Source of the DNA: Candidatus Poribacteria bacterium
Lineage (GTDB): Bacteria; Poribacteria; WGA-4E; WGA-3G
Assembly (NCBI GenBank): GCA_022827185.1
Contig: JAJDTM010000017.1
Span: 1-64,000 of the forward strand
Reading direction: 5' to 3'
DNA length: 64,000 nucleotides
The notes below the pieces were generated by a model. It saw only the letters and a program-made list of their open reading frames with translations. It did not search any database and was not told where the DNA came from. A program made the translations under genes and the position numbers. Positions 58,901 to 64,000 of this stretch are shown here, one piece after another. Each line of letters opens with the position of its first letter. Position 1 is the first letter of the stretch.

Positions 58901-61769
58901 ATTCGGGCATCTCAGCGATCTGTTCAGGTGTGCCTTCAGCGACGATAGTCCCACCGCCGACACCGCCCTCCGGTCCTAAGTCGATGAGATAGTCTGCGGA
59001 ATTGATGACCTCAAGGTTATGCTCTACGACAACGACGGTATTACCGTCGTCTACGAGTCGATGAAGAATCGTTAGTAGTTTATTTACATCGTCGAAATGC
59101 AACCCTGTTGTGGGTTCATCAAGGATATAAAGGGTTTTACCGGTCCCTCGTTTCGAGAGTTCCTTTGAAAGTTTGATGCGTTGCGCCTCGCCGCCGGAAA
59201 GTGTCGGTGCGGGTTGTCCGAGTTTAATGTAATCCAGCCCGACATCGTGGAGTAGTTTTAAGCCTCTTGCGATTCTTGGAATATCGGCGAAGTGGACGAG
59301 TGCGGTATCAATATCCATTTCGAGGACTTCAGCGATGTTTTTCTCTTTATATTTTATTGCGAGGGTCTCGTTGTTAAAGCGTTTCCCATTGCACACTTCA
59401 CACTCCACCCAGACATCAGAGAGGAGTCCCATATCCACTTTTTTGGCACCGTTGCCGCTACATGCCTCACATCTGCCGCCGGTAACATTGAAACTGAACC
59501 GTCCGGGTTTATAGCCTCGTAATTTTGCATCGGGCAAGCCGGCGTAGAGTGCGCGAATCGCATCAAACACCTTTGTATAGGTCGCAGCGTTGGAGCGTGG
59601 TGTGCGTCCGATGGGTGCCATGTTAATGTTGATAATCTTGTCAATAACATCGGCGATAGGCACGTCTTTTTCTTTGATGATCCCGCGGATATCGTCGTAG
59701 TCACCCGGTACGGTTTTTGCCTTCATGAGGTCGCGAGCGAGTGCGTTGTAGAGGATATCGTGGATTAAAGAACTCTTTCCTGAACCGCTGACACCTGTTA
59801 CACAGCAGAGCGTGCCGATCGGTATTTTAGGGCTGATCGCTTTCAGATTATTTTGACGTGCGTTCTGTATCTGTATCCATTTGTTTCCTGTTGGGCGGCG
59901 GGATTCGGGTTGGATAATCACCTTGTCACCACGAAGATATTGGGCGGTAAGGGTCCTACTCTCCTTAATGAATTGTGCGGGTGTCCCAATATCGGTTATC
60001 TTTCCACCTTTGATACCCGCGCCAGGACCGAAATCGACGATCCAGTCGGCGACTAACATCGTTGCCTCATCGTGTTCAACAACAATAACGGTGTTCCCCT
60101 GATTCCGCAGATTTAGGAGGGTGGTAAGCAGCCCCGCGTGGTCGCGTGGGTGTAACCCGATGCTCGGTTCATCAAGCACATAAGTAACATCGCGTAACCC
60201 TGCGCCTACTTGGCTGGCGAGACGGATGCGTTGCGCTTCACCGCCGGAAAGCGTCGGTGCGGGACGTGAGAGCGTCAGGTATCCCAATCCGACATCCATG
60301 AGGAATCCGAGTCGTCCGCGGATTTCCTTTAGGAGTTCTTGCGCGATGAACGCCTCGCGTTCTGGAAGTTCAAGATCATTGAAGAATTCGGTCGCGTCCT
60401 GAATAGACTTTTCAAGGATGTTGGTTATTGGGGTATCGTCTATCGTTATGGCTTTTGTCCAAGAGTTAAGACGGGTGCCCTCACATTCTCGACAGGTCAT
60501 TTTGACGAAGTAGTCAGGGAAGTTGTCTTCATCGGCTTCGTCGTCATCATCGAAGTAGTACTTCTGTTCTTCAGCGGGGATGATACCGTGAAAGTGGACG
60601 CGGTGTCGTCGGCGTTGTTTTCGTTTTTTTTGTGTATTTTTCGCAGGGGTCGTGATCGTGAGGATGGCATCGCCGGTACCGTAAAGAACAGCGTTTTGTT
60701 GTTCCGGCGTGAGTTCCTTCCAAGGGGTCTTGAGATCAAATCCGAGGTGTTTTGCGAGTGCTTCGGCAATGGCTTTTTCTGTGGCGCGCTTTTGCGTGTT
60801 AAGGGGTCCCCACAGACTGATAGCACCTTTCATGATAGAGAGGGTATCATCAAGGATAATTAACTGCGGTAAGATCCCCATTTGTACACCCAAACCCCTG
60901 CAGTTTTCGCACATTCCGTCCGGGTTATTGAAAGAGAAGTGGCGGGGTTCCGGTTTCACGAAACTTATCCGACAGTGCGAACAGGTATAATCTCTACTAA
61001 AGAGTAGATCGTCTTCTTCTGATAGAAATGGGGACGCCTCGCCTTCAGTCGGAACAACTTGGACAAGCATGCTGCCCTCTCCGCGCAAAAGTGCTGTATC
61101 TACTGCTTGCGTGATACGCGGTTCGATGCCGTCTTTGATGATAATCCTGTCGATGACGAGATCAATGTCGTGGCGTTGGTTGCGACTGAGGGCAAAGCCT
61201 GGACGGATTTCGTGTATTTCGCCGTCAACGCGTAATCGGGCGAAACCGGCATTTCGTAGGTCCTCGATCTCCTTTTCATGTGCGCCGCGGGAACCTCTGG
61301 CAATCGGTGCTAAGATGATGAGCCGTGTGCGTTCAGGGTAGTTGAGCAAAGTATTGACGATGTCCGCGGGGGTTTGTGAACCGACTTCGCGACCGCATTC
61401 GGGACAGTGGAATTGCCCGACACGGGCATAAAGCACACGCAGATAGTCGTAGATCTCGGTTACAGTGGCGACCGTGGAGCGCGGGTTATGTCCGGTTGAT
61501 CCTTGACTGATGGCGATAGACGGAGATAACCCGACGATCTCATCTACGTCTGGTTTTCCGAGCTGCCCCAAGAATTGTCGCGCGTACGCCGATAAAGATT
61601 CGATGTATCGTCGCTGTCCTTCGGCATAGACAGTATCAATTGCCAGTGAAGATTTACCAGAGCCGCTAACGCCGGTGAAGACGATAAGTTTATCTTTTGG
61701 CAGTTGGATGTCAATGTTGCGTAGGTTGTGTTCTCGCGCACCTTGGACGTGGATTGACTCTTCTGTCAT
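55917..61769 (-). CDS. uvrA: Double-length UvrA (two UvrA units fused)
   Basis: The 1950-residue product is about twice the usual 940-960. UvrA is the damage-recognising ATPase of nucleotide excision repair. Unit 1 (about 1-955) has Walker [15 protein letters not shown] (33-46) and [14 protein letters not shown], signatures [14 protein letters not shown] and [14 protein letters not shown], and zinc pairs CSHC...CENC and CEAC...CEVC. Unit 2 (about 956-1950) repeats this: [60 protein letters not shown]...CDFC and CHVC...CEAC. Unit 2 has two extra low-complexity inserts (about [19 protein letters not shown], and one encoded by 57053-57082). The fusion may act as a built-in dimer. Confidence 0.95.
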   Translation of the reverse strand: MTEESIHVQGAREHNLRNIDIQLPKDKLIVFTGVSGSGKSSLAIDTVYAEGQRRYIESLSAYARQFLGQLGKPDVDEIVGLSPSIAISQGSTGHNPRSTVATVTEIYDYLRVLYARVGQFHCPECGREVGSQTPADIVNTLLNYPERTRLIILAPIARGSRGAHEKEIEDLRNAGFARLRVDGEIHEIRPGFALSRNQRHDIDLVIDRIIIKDGIEPRITQAVDTALLRGEGSMLVQVVPTEGEASPFLSEEDDLLFSRDYTCSHCRISFVKPEPRHFSFNNPDGMCENCRGLGVQMGILPQLIILDDTLSIMKGAISLWGPLNTQKRATEKAIAEALAKHLGFDLKTPWKELTPEQQNAVLYGTGDAILTITTPAKNTQKKRKQRRRHRVHFHGIIPAEEQKYYFDDDDEADEDNFPDYFVKMTCRECEGTRLNSWTKAITIDDTPITNILEKSIQDATEFFNDLELPEREAFIAQELLKEIRGRLGFLMDVGLGYLTLSRPAPTLSGGEAQRIRLASQVGAGLRDVTYVLDEPSIGLHPRDHAGLLTTLLNLRNQGNTVIVVEHDEATMLVADWIVDFGPGAGIKGGKITDIGTPAQFIKESRTLTAQYLRGDKVIIQPESRRPTGNKWIQIQNARQNNLKAISPKIPIGTLCCVTGVSGSGKSSLIHDILYNALARDLMKAKTVPGDYDDIRGIIKEKDVPIADVIDKIININMAPIGRTPRSNAATYTKVFDAIRALYAGLPDAKLRGYKPGRFSFNVTGGRCEACSGNGAKKVDMGLLSDVWVECEVCNGKRFNNETLAIKYKEKNIAEVLEMDIDTALVHFADIPRIARGLKLLHDVGLDYIKLGQPAPTLSGGEAQRIKLSKELSKRGTGKTLYILDEPTTGLHFDDVNKLLTILHRLVDDGNTVVVVEHNLEVINSADYLIDLGPEGGVGGGTIVAEGTPEQIAEMPESYTGQALRGDFDIWRDAKQRLKEPELAYALGQTHEERTAIAVQGATENNLKNVDIDIPHRKMTALTGVSGSGKTSLALDTIYAEGQRRYIETLSTYARQFIGQMEKPKVSKIEGLSPAIAISHANAGQNPRSTVATITEIHDGLRTLYARWGKPYCPDCYEEVQPQSAEQITQQVFEMLPQERVDVLAPLTNFMLFPETDEGITRGKIIDINANESAYGLKGNEDYADVFSRLQRAGFARVQIDGEIHRLDEVPKLSRGIRHEIFIVIDRVELVDEEKARFTEAVELALLQSGGFVLIQKTRATARASTRNNRSKQKTTEKPEAETTDKKFFSEHAMCASCGNNFAQLTPRHFSFNNKVGACDFCDGRGRNLHPPHNACNQCQGTRLKPFPSCVMFEDTTIAELMEMSITEIIAFFNVRLKQIAENQMAKPLDCPEAQVGNDTQNGKADPSVAKGVSTSRATHPALHVHTSPEFEAEVLHQIQIRLQFLEDIGLGYLALDRGAPTLSGGEMRRIQLASQLGSGLTGVTYILDEPSIGLHPRDQERLINALKELRDIGNSVLVVEHDRDTILASDHVIDFGPKAGKAGGEIVATGTPDTFAIEGKEVSESRAPSVESHKSLTQAYLSNEVEIPVPKTRRKGTGKQLAISGAKTNNLKDIDVKIPLGTLTCVTGVSGCGKSSLVEGTLKPALESRSSIKTGDAEDHRYTHHISDSQWEPIYNDYGLPEYESIRGVSHIKRLINVDQKAIGETPRSNPATYTDLFTKIRELFAEQHDAKIRGFGIGMFSFNLAAGQCHVCEGHRFNRVEMHFLPDVWMPCEACNSTGYNIDTLEIRYNGKNIAEVLDMTVDEALTFFSESSRICRTLQMLADVGLGYIQLGQSATTLSGGEAQRVKLAKELARRQTGSTLYIMDEPTTGLHFDDIQKLLKVLNRLVDAGNTIIAVEHNIDVIKSADWIIDLGPEGSKGGGNVVAMGTPEKVAKVQESHTARFLREAL
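57053..57082. repeat. Heptamer-repeat patch inside uvrA
   Basis: CTCGACG-CTCGGTG-CTCGGCT-CTCGG shows a 7-base period. It encodes ESRAPSVES, which sits in a loop between conserved blocks of UvrA unit 2 and is not part of the family core. It looks like an insertion of the same repeat type as the intergenic islands. Confidence 0.55.
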
Positions 61770-61878
61770 TTTTTTAACTATTGGCTCCCGGTCTGCCTTC
61801 TACTTCGTTTCAGGCAGATTTTTGATTAATTCTTGACTGGGTTGGAGGTGATTAAGTTTTTGATTCAGGAGAACGTGG
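61770..61878. other. Short gap between uvrA and era
   Basis: No gene is seen. It should hold the uvrA promoter or be an internal gap of an era-uvrA transcript; I see no strong promoter boxes. CTGCCTTCTACTTCGTTTCAGGCAG (61789-61813) contains a short CTGCCT/AGGCAG pair. Confidence 0.4.
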
Positions 61879-62796
61879 TTAAATATCTATGAAGCCGCCT
61901 AATTCCTTGAGTTTGCGTGCGTCTCTGCGCCAATCGGCTTTGACTGTTACGTAGAGTTCTAAGAAGACGCGTTCATCTAAGAATTTTTCGATATCGATGC
62001 GTGCGAGTTCACCCACCCGTTTGACTAACTTACCACCTTTGCCGATGATAATTTGCTTCTGTGTCTGTCGTTCTGCGTAGATGATGGCACGGATATAAAG
62101 GATTTCACCTGATTTGTTTGTCTGGCGTTTTTCAAACTCTTCAACAACAACAGCGGAGGCGTAGGGTATCTCGCGTTGCGTCAAGAGCATAATTTTCTCG
62201 CGGACGGTTTCGGCGATGAAGAACCGTTCGGGGAGATCACTGAGTTGATCCTCTGGGAAATAGTGGGGACCAACGGGCAGATAGTCTTCAATCTGCTCAA
62301 GAAGCACTGGCACACCATCGGCGGTTAAGGCGGAGATGGGGATTATATGCGCAAATTCAAACTTTTGGCTGTAGTCTTCAAAGATAGGGAGCAGGGTCCG
62401 TTTTTCGACGAGATCTACTTTATTCGGAACGAGGATTGTTGTCGATTTAATACGTTTGAGGCGTTTTAGGATTGTATCTTCGATATCTGGGTCTCGGCGC
62501 GTGACATCAATCACGAAAAGTACGACATCAGCGTCTGCTAAAGCACCATAGGCGGTTTTGACCATTTCGCTCTGTAAGCGGTACTTTGGGTTCATCAACC
62601 CTGGGGTATCGACAAAGATAATTTGATGGGTGTCCGTGGTGAGGATTCCACGAATCTGGTTACGCGTTGTCTGTGGTTTCGGGGTGACGATCGCTAATTT
62701 CTGCCCTAAGATCGCATTAAGCAGCGTCGATTTCCCGACGTTAGGTGCACCGATAATACTAACGTAACCAGATTTGAAGTCTTGAATTTCGTCCAT
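61879..62796 (-). CDS. era: GTPase Era
   Basis: This 305-residue GTPase binds 16S rRNA and helps assemble the 30S subunit. G1 GAPNVGKST (16-24), the TPKPQTTRNQIRGIL G2/switch region, DTPGLMNPKYRLQ (G3), VPNKVD (G4) and ISALTADG (G5), and a C-terminal KH domain (IIYAERQTQKQIIIGKGGKL with the GKGG loop). Length is normal. It has a good promoter at 62894-62922 and stands before uvrA in the same direction. A plain housekeeping gene. Confidence 0.97.
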   Translation of the reverse strand: MDEIQDFKSGYVSIIGAPNVGKSTLLNAILGQKLAIVTPKPQTTRNQIRGILTTDTHQIIFVDTPGLMNPKYRLQSEMVKTAYGALADADVVLFVIDVTRRDPDIEDTILKRLKRIKSTTILVPNKVDLVEKRTLLPIFEDYSQKFEFAHIIPISALTADGVPVLLEQIEDYLPVGPHYFPEDQLSDLPERFFIAETVREKIMLLTQREIPYASAVVVEEFEKRQTNKSGEILYIRAIIYAERQTQKQIIIGKGGKLVKRVGELARIDIEKFLDERVFLELYVTVKADWRRDARKLKELGGFIDI

Positions 62797-62893
62797 AGTT
62801 ATTGTAGGTGGTACGCTTGTAGTCGCGCGTGCTAATGTGGACTCTTAATTTGTGTGAGTGGAACCATTTCAGATGCTGTGAAAATTAACAATT

Positions 62894-62922
62894 ATTATAC
62901 CAGATTTGGTTGTAAAAATCAA
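62894..62922 (-). promoter_or_regulatory. Promoter for era
   Basis: On the minus strand TTGATT (62917-62922), a 17-base spacer and a perfect TATAAT (62894-62899). The predicted start is about 90 bases upstream of the ATG. Confidence 0.8.
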
Positions 62923-62936
62923 GAAAAATGGAGAAT

Positions 62937-63150
62937 TCATTCAACACGCGCATCTCCGAATTCCAAGCTCATTTCTAAATAAGCAACTGCTTGTTCACGC
63001 GATACTGTAGGGAAATGATCAAGGAACTTGTTGAGTGAATCTCCTGCAACAAGGTGCTGGATCAGGATTTCAACGGGAACGCGGGTGCCAGCAAACCAAT
63101 CTGCCGTTCATGACGCGTGGGTCCTGGGAAATAATTTGTTCTTTCTTCAT
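62937..63150 (-). pseudogene. DUF433 gene broken by a frameshift
   Basis: The first frame reads MKKEQIISQDPRVMNGR from an ATG at 63150 and then stops soon after. The second frame continues with AGTRVPVEILIQHLVAGDSL, NKFLDHFPTVSREQAVAYLE, MSLEFGDARVE and a stop at 62937. Together these give a typical DUF433 protein (the DPRVxxGR...FAGTRVPVEILI motif). The span is 214 bases, one more than a multiple of three, so a single inserted base near 63100 would explain it. No DUF5615 toxin lies beside it, so this is a dying antitoxin remnant or a sequence error. Confidence 0.8.
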
Positions 63151-63175
63151 AGTGCATTTCCCCTAACCTATATTG

Positions 63176-63790
63176 TTATGCGTTCTGTTCTTCAATTTGA
63201 TGCAGTGCTTCACTGATATAGCGGCGGATCCATTCGCTGTCGGTGGTTTCGGCGAGTGCGTTGAGTGCAGAGATGGCTTGCGGGTTGCCGATTCTACCTA
63301 AAGCGACAATCGCAGCGGAGCAGACGGCTCTATCGCTGTCTGTTATACTGTTTATCAGTGCCTCTATTACTTGTACAGGTGGTGTTGAGAACCGATCCTC
63401 GGTGAGTCCCAATTCTCCGAGCGCGACGGCGGCGGCACAGCGCATATCCGGTTCTTCGTCTTGTAGGAATGGGATCAAGACATCAATGGCGCGGGCATCA
63501 CGGATTTTTCCGAGGGAGGAGATGGCGAAACGACGGACGGTTGAGTTGTTATCGGTTAAGGCATCAATGAGCGGCGCGACCGCATGGACATCACCAACAC
63601 CGCCTAAGCCTTCGGCGGCGTAGGCGCGCATCTCAGCAGACTCCGATCGTAGTTTTCGCAGCAACACATGCGTCGGGATGTATCGCCAATTCCGAACGGG
63701 ACCGTCTCGGTGTAGAAGCCAACCGATGAACTTTCGGGCTTTTTGTTGTAGCGACAGACTTGAACCAGCACCTATGGTTTCGCGGGTCAT
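63176..63790 (-). CDS. HEAT-repeat protein
   Basis: This 204-residue protein has three to four PBS-lyase/HEAT repeats between about residues 40 and 200: MRAYAAEGLGGVGDVHAVAP, VRRFAISSLGKIRDARAIDV, MRCAAAVALGELGLTEDRFS and VCSAAIVALGRIGNPQAISA. Such helical repeats bind proteins or assist in chromophore/cofactor attachment; the target is unknown. I chose the ATG at 63790 (GAGGTGGCACG upstream); the frame runs to 63826. It lies 25 bases before the broken DUF433 gene, in the same direction. Confidence 0.85.
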   Translation of the reverse strand: MTRETIGAGSSLSLQQKARKFIGWLLHRDGPVRNWRYIPTHVLLRKLRSESAEMRAYAAEGLGGVGDVHAVAPLIDALTDNNSTVRRFAISSLGKIRDARAIDVLIPFLQDEEPDMRCAAAVALGELGLTEDRFSTPPVQVIEALINSITDSDRAVCSAAIVALGRIGNPQAISALNALAETTDSEWIRRYISEALHQIEEQNA

Positions 63791-63866
63791 CGTGCCACCT
63801 CGCTTATTATCACATATCCGAAGCAATTTGTTGACTTAAAATTCTCCGCGGTGTCGTTCTGTGCAC

Positions 63867-64000
63867 CTAAAGATCCTCAAGATTCTTAAGTGTTCCTTTT
63901 TCCTTCGCTTCAAGAGCCTCGGCAATTAAGAAATCCAGTTTGCCGGCGTTTGAATCCTCCTCAATCTGCCGATCCCATTTTTCCCACGCTAACTCATCAA
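63867..64000 (-). CDS. Hypothetical protein, C-terminus only (runs off right edge)
   Basis: Forty-three residues are visible: DELAWEKWDRQIEEDSNAGK, then LDFLIAEALEAKEKGTLKNL and EDL before a stop. Short proteins ending in this WDRQIEED...GKLDxLIxEA pattern are common as small antitoxin-like genes next to toxins, but the start is outside the window. Its identity is uncertain. Confidence 0.6.
   Translation of the reverse strand, partial: DELAWEKWDRQIEEDSNAGKLDFLIAEALEAKEKGTLKNLEDL

Overview
The window is bacterial. Its gene content fits an uncultured, heterotrophic marine or sponge-associated lineage of the Candidatus Poribacteria type. The signs are several phytanoyl-CoA-dioxygenase-family oxygenases, long WD40 propeller proteins, an enolase-superfamily sugar enzyme, a creatininase-family amidohydrolase, an N-methyl amino acid oxidase, a sigma factor fused to a redoxin domain, and a double-length UvrA. 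That assignment is inference; no rRNA, tRNA or CRISPR array was found. Genes have clear Shine-Dalgarno sites and sigma70-like promoters, and the gaps are rich in short palindromic and heptameric repeats.

Layout. (1) 1-14.0 kb is an accessory, prophage-like block. An IS630-type transposase fragment lies at the left edge. A leftward cluster of small genes (1-3.2 kb, with HTH proteins) starts from a near-consensus promoter at 3361-3389. A divergent rightward operon (3.5-5.2 kb) starts with a strikingly structured 5' leader RNA (3509-3586), then a 25-codon ORF, two small proteins and a SUMF1-fold lipoprotein. A leftward seven-gene cassette (5.2-12.9 kb) encodes Ig-like modular proteins without signal peptides and is headed by a protein made of exactly 23 thirteen-residue repeats. 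(2) 14.2-21.5 kb holds four exported WD40 proteins; three have 14 repeats and one has 7. (3) 21.7-27.7 kb carries a PEP-hydrolase-like TIM barrel, the sigma/redoxin fusion and two ABC-2-type permeases, one frameshifted. (4) 27.7-37.8 kb is catabolic: a membrane cytochrome c, two tandem oxygenases, an enolase-superfamily enzyme, a methyltransferase, a Zn alcohol dehydrogenase, an orphan Phd antitoxin, a sugar isomerase, a PfkB kinase, a mutarotase and a Nudix hydrolase.

(5) 38.0-49.6 kb holds a VWA protein, twin 518-residue membrane glycosyltransferase-like proteins, def, larE, two small membrane paralogues, glcF, dcd and the nitrogen pair glnA-glnB. A sigma54-type promoter and a distal NtrC-like dyad lie upstream of glnA. 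(6) 49.7-55.8 kb holds a ceramidase-like protein, a DUF433/DUF5615 toxin-antitoxin-like pair, a FAD oxidase, an oxygenase, a creatininase-family protein and a DnaJ protein. (7) 55.9-64.0 kb holds the UvrA-UvrA fusion, era, a frameshifted DUF433 gene, a HEAT-repeat protein and a partial gene at the right edge.

The most unusual items are the compact double-pseudoknot leader RNA at 3509-3586, the Ig-module/13-mer cassette, the 14-to-7 WD40 contraction, the sigma factor fused to a cysteine-less thioredoxin fold, the heptamer-repeat hairpin islands (one possibly inserted in uvrA), and the MITE-like element after glnB.
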